From: Antedon mediterranea
Lineage: Eukaryota > Echinodermata > Crinoidea > Comatulida > Antedonidae
NCBI RefSeq assembly: GCF_964355755.1
Contig: NC_092673.1
Coordinates: forward strand, 34,111,648 to 34,175,647
Direction of reading: 5' to 3'
DNA length: 64,000 nt
Positions 48,401 through 58,299 of this stretch are shown piece by piece. The translations under genes and the position numbers were made by a program. Under the pieces are notes generated by a model. That model had not been told where the DNA came from, made no database searches, and was given only the letters and a program-made list of their open reading frames with translations. How positions within the stretch are numbered: the first letter of the stretch is position 1; each line of letters opens with the position of its first letter.

Positions 48401-51400
48401 AATAATAATACTATTAACTATTGTAACATTTTTAATGTCATTTATGACTTGATTAATTTTGTATAGTATTTAAAATTAGCAATTAAAATTTCCATTTTTA
48501 TATAAAAAAAATGTATTAATAACATTTTTGATGTAATTTATAACTTGATTTTAAAATTAGATTAAAATTTCAGATTCCAGGTTCATTTAATCTAGTAGAA
48601 GGTATTACATTGTTTAATTTCACTGCCTATATTTGGGTATATAAGTAGGGCATTTATAAGTAAACAAATATCCCCAAAACAAGTGTACAGTATTACATGT
48701 CTTAAACATAAGGATCAGCACTTACTGTATGTGCTAGGCTTACATATTTGGGATATTTGCTTCTAAATTGGTTATGGTATTTCGCCAAGACGTCAAATGA
48801 ACGTACAGATAATGCCAAGAATGGCTTGATGAAATATTTTTAATTCTTCGATATAAAACAAAACCAAATTATTTTCCGGTTGTAGTATTGCTTGTGGTTT
48901 GTTAAATCCTTATTAATTAAATTAAATTAGACAAAGGAACGATCTCATGGGATATCCTTATTGTGGCATTTGGTAATCAAGGAATTTGACCTTTACAGAT
49001 CTAAATGAGAAATGGGAATACACAGTACAACCTGATCATCATTAGCCATATTGGCTATGAGTATGATACTATTGATAGGTTTCTGATTAGGGTATTGTTT
49101 TTGCTATGATTTTGAATGGTCCTCACAATAGTCAAGCATTATTAATGGTGCTCTAAATCTCATGGTGTGTTGAAAACATACACCACCAGGTTTTTCATTA
49201 AATTCAGGTCATTTATTGCGGTGCACTTTAGTATGCAATGCATAATGTTTTGAAATCCTATTACAGTATATGGAGTGAAATTATAATATGGACATAAATT
49301 TTTATATGATTATTTTGCCACATAGAGTATAACAAATTATTGTTTAGCTTCACCTCCCCTTTGGGATTTTGGAGTGCTCGCCCTTCCCCCCCCCCCTTTT
49401 TTTTTTTTATCAATTACTATTTTATGAAGAAAATCAGCTGATGATAAAGGAAAATTAAAATACCTTGATTACAAATGTTTAGCCATTACGTATAACCTTG
49501 TGAGGTAATTTTTCTGCATGATCGCAATCAAAAACGGTACTGGGTTTGATGATAATGTTATTCAATTAATAATTAATTAGTAATATAATTACTGATAATG
49601 TTTTACCGTATTTGAAAAACAGCTCTATATATACTGCAAGGTCGTTACATTTCGTTTATAATCATACTTTCTATTTTAATTATCTTACAGGGTCGAGTCC
49701 TTTGTTTAATACAGATGGTTTACTAGACGACGGTCAACACGATCAAGTAGTTCCATCCCTAATGTCGCCATCCCGCATGTCACCGCGTGATTACGGTGGA
49801 GAACGCTTCTCGCGAAAAGTGTTCGTAGGTGGACTACCACCCGACATAGACGAAGGTATACTTTCAAGTATTTAAATTATTTCAAACAAAATTCAGATAG
49901 TAGAATGTTCCCAGTGTCAAGAATTTAATTTTTGGTTTGTTCTTTGTAGAGGAAATTACCGCAAGTTTTCGTCGATTTGGACCTTTAGTTGTTGATTGGC
50001 CGCATAAAGCTGAAAGCAAGTCCTACTTTCCTCCAAAGGGTAAGTGATTTGTACAAAATTAATAGAACTTCTCCTTTTTAACTTTCACTTACTAATACAT
50101 GTGATGTTCCCATATAATATATTGTATTTGGACATGATGATGTCATATAAACCTACCATATTTGGACATCACTACCATATTTGGGTACATCACACTTTTT
50201 GTCAAACTAGTTTGATAGTGTAAACAGAGCTTTACATCCTTAATGTTTTGATTTATTTATTTCTGTGGGTTGTTCAGCACTTGGAGCACCCAGCATTCTG
50301 TGCTACAGTATATTAATTAATGCGCTATATAAATTAAATATTATTTAGGTCATCCCTATCCAGGAGACACCCCTGTAAGGGGACACTTTCTTGTTTGGTC
50401 CTGAAGATTTCCACTTTATAAGCGTTCTAATGTATAACAAATGTATTAGTTGCTGTATTTCATACCATGCATAATTAGACTATAAAGAGATAATTTACTG
50501 TAAATACAATTTTGTACATGATCCTTGGAATCATTAAATAAAAATCATTTACGTAAAGTCTAGCAATAAATATTTAGAACGGATATTAATTATTACATAA
50601 GTTGAATACTATTATAATAACTATAGGAATAACAAGATGATCCCTGGGAAACCGTAAATTCTAAATAATACGTTAATAAATACTACATTCAATACACATA
50701 ATAAAATCAGCTGGACTACACTGAAAGAAATTAAATCATGAATATTCATGAACTGATAATTATTATTACATAAGCATAAATAATAAATTCTTCTAAAATG
50801 GTATAAATAGATTGTTATACAGTATTTATAACATAAATTTGTAAATGTTTAATATATCTGAACTATTTTTAGAAAATAAATAACTAACAATTGACTGTGC
50901 AGGTGTTCGTTTTATGTTAGTCGACATTGGATATATTTAATTAAAATTAAATTGCAATATTATTAATATCTAGGGAGGTAGTTTTTAAATAGAAAATCAG
51001 GTTGACAGATGGATTATTAATAATACAGTCGATTTTCCCAATACCAGACTCTCTGAAAATTGGAAACCACAGTTGGTTGAGGTACAAAAGGTTCCACATC
51101 TTGGGAAATTCTTATCCAGAGAACATATCCATTCAGAGGCGACCTCTGTTGGGGTGAACATTTAAAAGAATGAGGGATATTATATAGGATGTTTTGTTGC
51201 CAACCCCTATTAAATTGACAACTCTACAGAAACACTGTGTTGGATCTAAAGGTGTCCCCTGAATAGAAGTTCTGTTTTACGAGAATTTACTGTAGGCCCA
51301 AGAGTGTCCACTATTGGGAAAGTTGACATCCATGGTCAACAAACATCATGCAGAATAATATTAATATAACATATTCTTAATTATAACCATTATCAATTTT

Positions 51401-54400
51401 TTAGCAAATTGTATACAATAACATTGTATAATATTTCAGGTATTTGTCAAAAAGAAGACGAACAATGCCACAAATAGTCGGAAAGCCTAATTCGTAACAT
51501 TTTACAATGCAAAAGTAAAAAAATCGTAAGAAAATATATGAATTACAGTAGACAAATAAAAATTAACTGTGAACTATATGAACTATTGATTTTTTTGTAG
51601 GTTACGCATTCCTGTTGTTCCAAGATGAAAGGTCTGTTCAAGCCCTGATAGACGCTTGTATTAAAGAAGGCGACAAGCTATACCTATGCGTTTCAAGCCC
51701 TACCATTAAGGACAAACCAGTAAGAACATCTTAGAGTCTGTTTCTGCTGCATAGCGCTAAATAAAACGTTTATTTGAAAATGGATTTTAAATATATTTTT
51801 CATCGACTGCATTTCTGCTCAATCGTTAACAGTACCCAAAATGCAATGCTCACTGGCGGTCATTTAAAGCTTTACTGCAGTGTAGTTGATTCGATGTTAT
51901 TTTGCGTTGCAGCTATTAAGTTGCACAGCAATAACCGGGTTAAATGGCGTTCAAACAACAAATCGATTTGGTGTTTTTAACCCGTTATTTTTAGGCTGCC
52001 ATTTAACTGGTTCTTGAAAATTTGTCCTGTTTCTGCTCTCAAGAAATTAGGGTTAATATATTCACAGTTATTATTAACCAGTTATTTTGTTTGCAGCAGA
52101 AACAGCACCTTATTCTCAGGCCCTGTTCAGACCCATGGCGTTAGACCGTTTTAGCGTACGACGCTAAAAGAATGTGTGTCTGAACAGTTGGGGATTAGCG
52201 TACAACGCGTCGTACAACGGTTGTAGCGTTGTAGTGGAAAACGGTTGATAGTACCGTTTTAGCGTACGACGCTACTGTAAGTCAACGTTGTATCCAATCA
52301 GAACGTTTCCTGTTATGACGCGAAACAAGGTTTGACCTAGGCTGACATCTTTAGTGTATCGTCAATGTGTGAGATGGATTTCAATAACAAAAAGGCCAGA
52401 ATAAATAAGGCCTAACTACACTACAAATACAACTGTTACAAAGGCTACAAACTACTATCAACTGATTACCATTATATTTTCTAACAAATGACATAAATAC
52501 ATGCACCTTGTATTTAAACATAGGGACTACGATCCCATCCGCTTTTAGGCCTAGCTAGGCCTAGAGCCATTCACGCATTTCATTCAAGCTAAAAACTAGC
52601 CTGGGACATCAAGTCACTCATTCATACAAGGCAGACTAGACTGGACAAGTTTAATGCTGAAAACCCCCTAACTCCTAAAAAAATCAGTAAACAAACAAGG
52701 GGAGCTGTGTCCCTTTTATTAGCAAGTTAAGGGTTATTTTCAACCGACTGGACCAAAGAATATATATCTTTGACTGGACTGGATAGACTAATCACAATCA
52801 TTTTTTTTCTTCATCATTACGAGGCCTGCTTTATTTTCGTAACACAAGAGCCTGGGGAAAATGTTTTTTACTACAAACAAAATAAAAACAATAGAAACAG
52901 AAATTTGGCTTTACTATATTTTTCTTAAATAAATGCTGAGGTATGTTTTATTTACGGCAAATTTTGTCATAATTGTAGGGCTGAGATCTAGGCCTATATA
53001 CAGTGGAAATAATGATGAAAACACGTGGGTAAGAGCACATGAATATGCAACTAGAAACAACCTGGATGACGTACTTCCGTTGTAACGATAATCGTACGCT
53101 ATGGGTCTGAACACCTCGTTTTTTTCTCTGCGGTTTGTAACGTGACCTTGATAGTAACGTTGTACGCTAAAACGGTCTAACGCCATGGGTCTGAACAGGG
53201 CCTTAATCTATAGTTGTGTACACATGACTAGAATGAGATGAAGCTTAATTAAAATTAACATTTAACCTTGAGTGGTAGAGACAGGCGTTCAATTATATTT
53301 GTTATGTAATGTGTATAGATTTTTGTCTTTTCTTATTATTGGTTTGCGATTAGAACATAAGTTATTGAAAACATTAGTAATGCTCTACTTCCGCTGGGTT
53401 ATTTGTTTATCTTGCTGTTAAAGATGTATTGTTACCCAAAAACATGAAAAATGAAGATAAATTAAATCAGACTTTGAATATTAATAATATTATTCTAATT
53501 AATATTTATTCTATTGATATCTAGGTACAGATTCGTCCATGGAATTTGGGAGATAGTGACTTTGTTCTCGATGGCACACAGCCACTAGACCCTCGCAAGA
53601 CCATATTTGTCGGCGGTGTTCCGCGTCCACTCAGAGCACGTAAGGAACAATTTTATTTGCTACCCTTTCTTTTAGAAACTCATTACTGTATTGTGATGGT
53701 ATACTTACAGTACATATCTGTAAATTCAAACAAACTATATTAAGTGGGTATTTCAGTTAGCATATGTTTCTTTATATCATGTCTTATGCAAGCATGTAAT
53801 AACATTTAACATACAAAGTATAAACAGCACATAACATTTTTAGCGGGGCATGCCATGCTTCAAATATGTACTTTATGATGAAGTCAGCAGTAACAGATAA
53901 AAATGTGCTACACTCTACATTTCTTTTAACAGGATCTCATCTTATCTCATGATATCACCGACTGTTAAATTTTGTTTGTCGATAAATGAATACACAAGAT
54001 TTTTTCCCCTAAGGCTACTTAACATTTTGCCATTGGAATTAGTGATTACATTGTGTAATGGTTAATGCAATAATACTATGGCAATATTACTCTCATCTTT
54101 GCATAATTGTATCTATACTATCACATTGGTGTCATTAGTTGACATTTGACTTTTAAAATCATGGAACATTTTGCATTAAAACATACATTATTATATTACT
54201 ACTAGACTACTAATACTACTACAGTAGCCATTTTCAGTCTGTACGTATGTCTGTTCACTGCCGGCCTACAGTAGTTGACCCTCTAGTTATAATGACTGTA
54301 TGTCTCAAATACTGTCTGCCATTTTCACTACTCTATTGAAACAAGCACACTATATTGCGCAATTGCTCGTCAATCATAATATCATCGTCGTGATTTTGAT

Positions 54401-57400
54401 TTGGTCAATACGCAGAAAATATTAACAATTATAAGAAAGAAATACAAGAAATTAACACTGATACTGTACATCATCATCATTATTCAGTCACAATCATAAT
54501 CATGATTGTCTGTGACCTCTGACCCACTAAGTTTGGATTCAGTTGGGATAGAAGGTGTCAATGCTGACAGACAATTCTGTCTAGGCCTAGTCCTACAATC
54601 ATGAACATATTTATGGCTTGAATGAATTAATATATTTTATCATTTTGAAATAAAATGCTGGTAGATTAGTACAGTGGATGGGAAGTATATTCCACAGAGA
54701 CTATAGTGTTTATAGCACTGATGCGAAGTCAATTTCCTTCTAATCATTATCCCACTTGTTACTATAATATAAGTCATTCCCTATTGAATATATTCATAGA
54801 TTGAGTGGGTTGAAACTAAAATTAGCTAGCATTTCTATTAGCCCAAACAACTTTATTCGCTAATCTCTTTTCTAAGTCATATACTATAGTAAAGTTTAAA
54901 GATTATGTCTTAAGACAATTTTTTATAAATAGGTTGGTAGTATAGTTGTTTGTGCTGATATCAAATCTGTTACTGATGCACATATAAACTGGTTTTTCTC
55001 ATTTACACATTAAAGCTTGGTTCCCACAATGCAGCGAGTTGACCAATTACAATTAACAGTTCGAATAATCCATCATTTGTGATTAGTCTAATTATATGCA
55101 CTGTGCTTACGTCCTTGTAAAATCTCCTAGTGTGAACCAAGCTTAATGCTTCAACATTTACAATAATTATAATATTCAAATGTAATAAATCTGGGAAAAA
55201 CGCTGAACGTTTTACAATTATTTAAGAAATTGATATCCGCGTCTGCTTTTGCGACCTTGTTAAGTTTGAAACAGCAGACGCGGATATCAATTTCTTAAAG
55301 AATTATAATATTGAAGTAATATAATGTACTGGAGACTTTCCATAATGGTTCTAAAACCTATATTAAAATGACATTTTTCTTCATATGGGAACGATCCATA
55401 CAGTATACAGTAGTCTTTTGTAGAAATACAGGTTATTGTAAATATTAACAATTTACAACACTTTATTACAGTTGAGTTGGCTATGATAATGGACCGTTTG
55501 TATGGAGGCGTATGTTATGCTGGTATAGACACTGATCCAGAACTGAAGTACCCGAAAGGCGCAGGGAGAGTAGCCTTCGCAAACCAGCAGAGTTACATCG
55601 CGGCAATTAGCGCACGCTTTGTTCAACTACAACATGGCGACATTGATAAGAGGGTAAGTTTATCATTTTTATGTTTCATGTGATTTTTTTCTAAAGGCAT
55701 GTTTCTACACCGAACATTTTTAATTTGTTACATTTTTAAAATTGTAATGTTAAATATTAATGTATTTAATGGATTTCCACTAACAATGTTGTCTCAATGC
55801 TTCTCCCCTACTGGTCACGTCATGTTGGTGCTGCCAACTATGGTTTCTCATGTTTTTGCGATTTAGCGTATTTCCAAGGACAAACTATGCTGAATACAAA
55901 ATGTAAACAATCTGAGTTAAAGATACAAATGCATTACCTTCAACAATGTTATTCATTCGGTTCAATTTCTGCTGGTGGCAGAAAAACATGTGATTTTTTT
56001 TTATAACTGATGATAAATTTTGCATTTTTGAGCCATATGTTTCTGTGCATTATTCAGTGATTTTGTAGTCATACTCGGTTTAAAAATATTTGTTACTATA
56101 AAATTTAAATTTGCTGCTGTAGTGTAAAGCATAGCAGTAAATATCTACATGTATTAGATTAGAAGATTTATGGGACTGTTTTTTTTAACGGGAAAACTTT
56201 GTTTTGAACCGTTTTTTAATGATGTTTTTTTTGGCAGCAGAAACAAGCCACAAAAAAAAAGATTTTTTTAAATTTTATATTGGTAATTTTTACCTGCAAT
56301 GCAATTGTAATTTGAGGTACTGTACAGTAGTACTGTATTCAATCCAAAACAAGTTTTAAAAACATTTATAAAAATTAAATTCTTCAATACTACAGTATTA
56401 CTGTAAATTACTACATAGCATTTAGCATCAGTATGCAACAACAGCATTGATCTACTATTTTGAAATGTTAATTTTATACTGTTATTAAATATGTACCACG
56501 TATTGTAATCTTTCCTCTGCTCAGACTACATGTTATTTATATTCTGTTATTAGTTAAATATAGCTGTTGGGTTTTGTACTGTTTATCAATACAGAACGCA
56601 TGCTAAATTAACATTATCAATACAATGCCATTGATTATTGGTTTCTGCTATTACCAGATGGTGTTATATTGGAGACTACTGTATGGACATCGTTCATAGC
56701 AATATCCTTTCTTGTGCTAGTATTAAATTACTTTGCACATCAAATACTAACTACACAACCGAGTAGAGTACAAACAATTGCACTTCAGTACAATTCCGTG
56801 TTTTAATTGTATTTTCTAGAAGTTGATCCCTGAAAAACAATATAGCTATTCATGCATATATTAATTACTTATTGCTATTAAAACTATACTGTACTGGTAA
56901 AAAAATGCCATTAAGATTTGATGTAGCACACACCCAAGTCCTTTCTATGTTTAATTAAGGCTATTCTTAATCGGTATTAAGAGTGTGTGATATATACCAA
57001 ATGTATTATAATATTATAATTAATGTTTTCCTTCACACAGCTGACTGAACGTTACCTATTGAATATTATAATCAGTTTCGTTGATTGTACAGTATCTGCT
57101 TTGTGGTTTTGGCATAATCAAAAAAGATAAAAAAGATTTGGTTTTATTGCTGGGTGTGACCCGTACTGTTGAGAGTTAATGAATGAATACCCAATGTAAG
57201 ATCGTTGTTATTTCAGGTCTCAGGATTAACATAATGTCCTTAGGACTGATAATGTCATATGAATAACAAAGAAAGTAATAATTTATTAATTATGAAAATG
57301 CTTTTATACAACATTAAAAGTTGTCATTCCCATCTTTGAAAAAAACACTTATCATTGGTACATCAAGTGTACAGTAGTATAATTTTACATATACAGTATG

Positions 57401-58299
57401 TTGAACATAAAACCGGGAAGATTTCTGCCATATTATAATTACACATGTGCATATTTTGTGTATAATTGCAATTCAGCTACCACTGTTCGTATTAAGCCAT
57501 ACAGTAATCGAGCCAAAGGCACATTAGCCGTAAATTTAAAGTGATATTTGGCGCATACATTTTGTAAATAGTACGCACACAAGACCAAGTTTATTACTGT
57601 AGTTGGGATTCATACCATGTACCGTATCTTAGAAATTATGTGACTGAAGAAGAAAATGTTGCCGGTTGCCAACGGGATCGAAAATAAATGATACGGACAC
57701 AGCTAAATATTTTTATATGGCAAATTACTGAAAAAATGACTGGGTTTAAATAAGTAAAAAGTTAAATCAAAATGAAAAATTAGCAGAGCTTTTGTGCAAC
57801 ACTAGCCCTTTTTCATATATATATTTTGTTATCTTTATTATTATTGGTCTATTTATTTTCCTTTTTGCCAATCCTTTTCCTTTTCTTGTGTTTGAATCAT
57901 TCTCGTTCTGTTGAGGGCTTTATGCATGTTGTGAGTTACCCTCATTAAACAAAGTAAAAATAAAATTTGCGCGATAAATAAGTGACAAATGTTTTGGTAT
58001 TTATACAAGAAAATGCATGTGCTACTTCTTGTATGTAACCTTAAATATGTTTGTTTTGTTATTATAAAATTCAGGTTGAAGTGAAGCCATACGTGCTGGA
58101 CGACCAGATGTGTGACGAATGCCAAGGGACACGTTGTGCCGGAAAGTTTGCACCGTTCTTCTGTGCTAATGTGACCTGTCTACAATATTACTGCGAGATA
58201 TGCTGGGCGACCATACATTCTCGGCCAGGCCGTGAGTTTCACAAACCACTTGTGAAGGAAGGTTCGGATCGTCCTCGCACCATGCCATTCCGTTGGTAG
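35313..58299 (+). CDS. CPEB: Cytoplasmic polyadenylation element-binding protein, CPEB2/3/4 (Orb2) class
   Basis: An RNA-binding regulator of mRNA poly(A) length and translation that recognises U-rich elements in 3' UTRs, active in germ cells and neurons in known animals. The eight exons are 35313-36416, 40164-40281, 49691-49855, 49950-50039, 51601-51719, 53525-53639, 55472-55653 and 58075-58299. They join in consistent phase to encode 705 residues. Residues 1-448 are low-complexity, with Q-rich blocks near 195-260. RRM1 is about 449-535 (RNP2 KVFVGGLP, RNP1 KGYAFLLFQ). RRM2 is about 557-640 (KTIFVGGVP, GAGRVAF). A ZZ-type zinc finger is about 642-698, with Cys pairs CDEC, CANVTC and CEIC and two late His. 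The RNA-binding half is nearly identical to vertebrate CPEB2-4 as I recall them. An in-frame TAG 21 nt before the ATG supports the start. Introns range from 94 bp to 9.4 kb. The match is to the CPEB2-4 class rather than CPEB1. Confidence 0.97.
37285..37350 (+). mobile_element. tRNA-Gly(UCC)-derived SINE remnant
   Basis: gtagttaacatgtttgcctt then ccaagttctagggtttcaat resembles the D arm, the anticodon arm (gccttccaag, 37317-37326) and the B box (gggtttcaatcc) of tRNA-Gly with anticodon TCC. The acceptor stem is absent, so this is not a working tRNA. Confidence 0.5.
37331..37715. repeat. 24-bp minisatellite, about 16 copies
   Basis: Unit agggttcaatcctgacctag plus cgcc, with ttcaatcctga recurring every 24 bp (two intervals are 29 bp). 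A period divisible by three leaves an open minus-strand frame that would give the octapeptide SGLNPGAR over and over. I do not treat it as a gene. Confidence 0.92.
39729..39800. mobile_element. Family B element, truncated
   Basis: ctctgtctacaatatcaaac then tggtttgacaaaaaaaagtg and gcccaaatatggtagtgata matches the inverted right half of other family B copies. Confidence 0.65.
40164..40281 (+). CDS. CPEB: CPEB exon 2
   Basis: 118 nt between ttctcag and gtaagt. It encodes DRQMANSMGDPMKLSSLEHQ, then LLDIMKGADQPLDPFGSGP, and ends in phase 1. SLEHQLLDIMKG parallels the SLENSLMDMI segment of vertebrate CPEBs as I recall it. Two overlapping GT donors (CC|GTGTAAGT) exist; the GTAAGT one keeps the frame. 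Confidence 0.9.
40562..40710. mobile_element. Family B foldback MITE
   Basis: Left tgccctgtctacactatcat, right gattatatagacagagctta, with ccatatttgggcacatcaca inside. Part of the interior (ctaccatatttg) is present twice. Confidence 0.75.
41494..41648. mobile_element. Family C (PIF/Harbinger-like) MITE with TTA target duplication
   Basis: Left end gtaccccgtttctgatagaa and right end ggcagcagaaacagggcc are imperfect inverted repeats. TTA flanks both sides (41491-41493 and 41649-41651). A 3-bp TWA duplication and GGCCCTGTTT-type ends fit PIF/Harbinger elements. Confidence 0.65.
45028..45270. repeat. Dispersed 'GGGGACACC' repeat with a (GAGT)n and G14 run
   Basis: ccctgttcaggggacactct, then attcaggggacacaactatt, then a gtgagtgagtgagtgag run and 14 G, then gaaggtgtccctttaatact. 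Fits the family seen at 762 and 61160. Confidence 0.5.
48250..48552. repeat. 112-bp tandem duplication, 2.7 copies
   Basis: The first two copies (from ttcaatttctaggtttattt at 48260 and at 48372) differ at very few positions. A third is partial and diverged. The first duplication is therefore recent. Confidence 0.85.
49691..49855 (+). CDS. CPEB: CPEB exon 3 (start of RRM1)
   Basis: 165 nt after tatcttacag. It encodes SSPLFNTDGLLDDGQHDQ and later FSRKVFVGGLPPDIDE, with the RNP2 motif of RRM1, and ends in phase 1. The acidic LLDD stretch parallels a segment before RRM1 in vertebrate CPEB2-4. Confidence 0.95.
49950..50039 (+). CDS. CPEB: CPEB exon 4 (RRM1)
   Basis: 90 nt between ttctttgtag and gtaagt, encoding EEITASFRRFGPLVVDWPHK, then AESKSYFPPK. 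The 94-bp intron before it is by far the shortest in the gene. Confidence 0.97.
50040..51600 (+). other. CPEB intron 4
   Basis: 1.56 kb with a family B copy near its 5' end and 'GGGGACACC' dispersed-repeat fragments at 50340-50420 and 51090-51265. Confidence 0.9.
50098..50234. mobile_element. Family B MITE, decayed left end
   Basis: ccatatttgggtacatcaca, then cttttt and gtcaaactagtttgatagtg, then aaacagagcttta. The right half matches family B closely; the left end is worn. Confidence 0.7.
51601..51719 (+). CDS. CPEB: CPEB exon 5 (RRM1 end)
   Basis: 119 nt encoding GYAFLLFQDERSVQALIDAC, then IKEGDKLYLCVSSPTIKDKP, with the RNP1 core. It ends in phase 0 at CCA|GTAAGA. A mobile element begins only 14 bp past its end. 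Confidence 0.97.
51734..52109. mobile_element. Family C (PIF/Harbinger-like) MITE, 376 bp, TTA duplication
   Basis: Left end gagtctgtttctgctgca and right end tgcagcagaaacagcacc are inverted repeats, flanked by TTA at 51731-51733 and 52110-52112. Its left end is 14 bp past the exon 5 boundary. Confidence 0.75.
52119..53202. mobile_element. 1.08-kb non-autonomous PIF/Harbinger-like element with 41-bp perfect TIRs
   Basis: Left end ggccctgttcagacccatgg and on to ttttagcgtac is mirrored exactly at the right end for 41 bp, then again after one mismatch. Flanking bases are TCA and TTA, near the TWA duplication of the superfamily. Inside are further copies of gttttagcgtacgacgct, some palindromic. 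There is no transposase frame; a 90-codon minus-strand frame at its right end overlaps the TIR and is not recognised. Confidence 0.85.
53525..53639 (+). CDS. CPEB: CPEB exon 6 (inter-RRM linker and RRM2 start)
   Basis: 115 nt encoding VQIRPWNLGDSDFVLDGTQP, then LDPRKTIFVGGVPRPLRA, with RNP2 of RRM2. It ends in phase 1 at GCAC|GTAAGG. The split codon becomes Leu (RALELAMIM), where vertebrates usually have Val. Confidence 0.96.
55011..55145. mobile_element. Family A foldback MITE in CPEB intron 6
   Basis: taaagcttggttcccacaat at the left and ctcctagtgtgaaccaagct at the right are inverted repeats. The interior is related to other family A copies but decayed. Confidence 0.75.
55221..55299. repeat. 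Perfect 27-bp inverted repeat with 25-nt loop
   Basis: tttaagaaattgatatccgc plus gtctgct (55221-55247) is exactly complementary, inverted, to 55273-55299. Imperfect pairing continues a little outward (acaatta and aattataa). The arms carry two CpGs in an otherwise CpG-poor intron. It lies 172 bp before exon 7. Confidence 0.95.
55472..55653 (+). CDS. CPEB: CPEB exon 7 (RRM2)
   Basis: 182 nt between ttattacag and gtaagt, encoding ELAMIMDRLYGGVCYAGIDT, DPELKYPKGAGRVAFANQQS and the rest of RRM2 up to GDIDKR. It ends in phase 0. Confidence 0.97.
55696..56249. mobile_element. Family C-like element in CPEB intron 7
   Basis: Left ggcatgtttctacacc and right ggcagcagaaacaagcc are imperfect inverted repeats like the 41.5 and 51.7 kb elements. 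It begins 43 bp after exon 7. A 69-codon open frame inside it is not recognised. No clear target duplication. Confidence 0.5.
58075..58299 (+). CDS. CPEB: CPEB exon 8 (ZZ zinc finger, stop)
   Basis: 225 nt including TAG. It encodes VEVKPYVLDDQMCDECQGTR, CAGKFAPFFCANVTCLQYYC and EICWATIHSRPGREFHKPLV, ending PFRW. The cysteines and histidines of the CPEB ZZ finger are all present. Confidence 0.97.
   Translation, partial: VEVKPYVLDDQMCDECQGTRCAGKFAPFFCANVTCLQYYCEICWATIHSRPGREFHKPLVKEGSDRPRTMPFRW

Larger units (their letters stand above)
40282..49690 (+). other. CPEB intron 2 (9.4 kb)
   Basis: The largest intron. It holds MITEs at 40562-40710 and 41494-41648, a (GAGT)n-G14 run at 45125-45167 and a 112-bp tandem duplication at 48250-48552. 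Vertebrate CPEB2-4 genes carry short cassette exons in this part of the transcript; I could not identify one here by eye. Confidence 0.9.
53640..55471 (+). other. CPEB intron 6
   Basis: 1.8 kb with a family A MITE at 55011-55145 and a 27-bp perfect inverted repeat at 55221-55299, both close to the exon 7 acceptor. Confidence 0.9.

Noticed and set aside
52914-53186. 90-codon minus-strand frame at the right end of the 1.08-kb element
   Set aside because: It begins within the terminal inverted repeat and has no transposase or Myb motif.
55797-56006. 69-codon frame in CPEB intron 7
   Set aside because: It sits inside a family C-like element and shows no recognisable domain, and no splice sites link it to CPEB exons.
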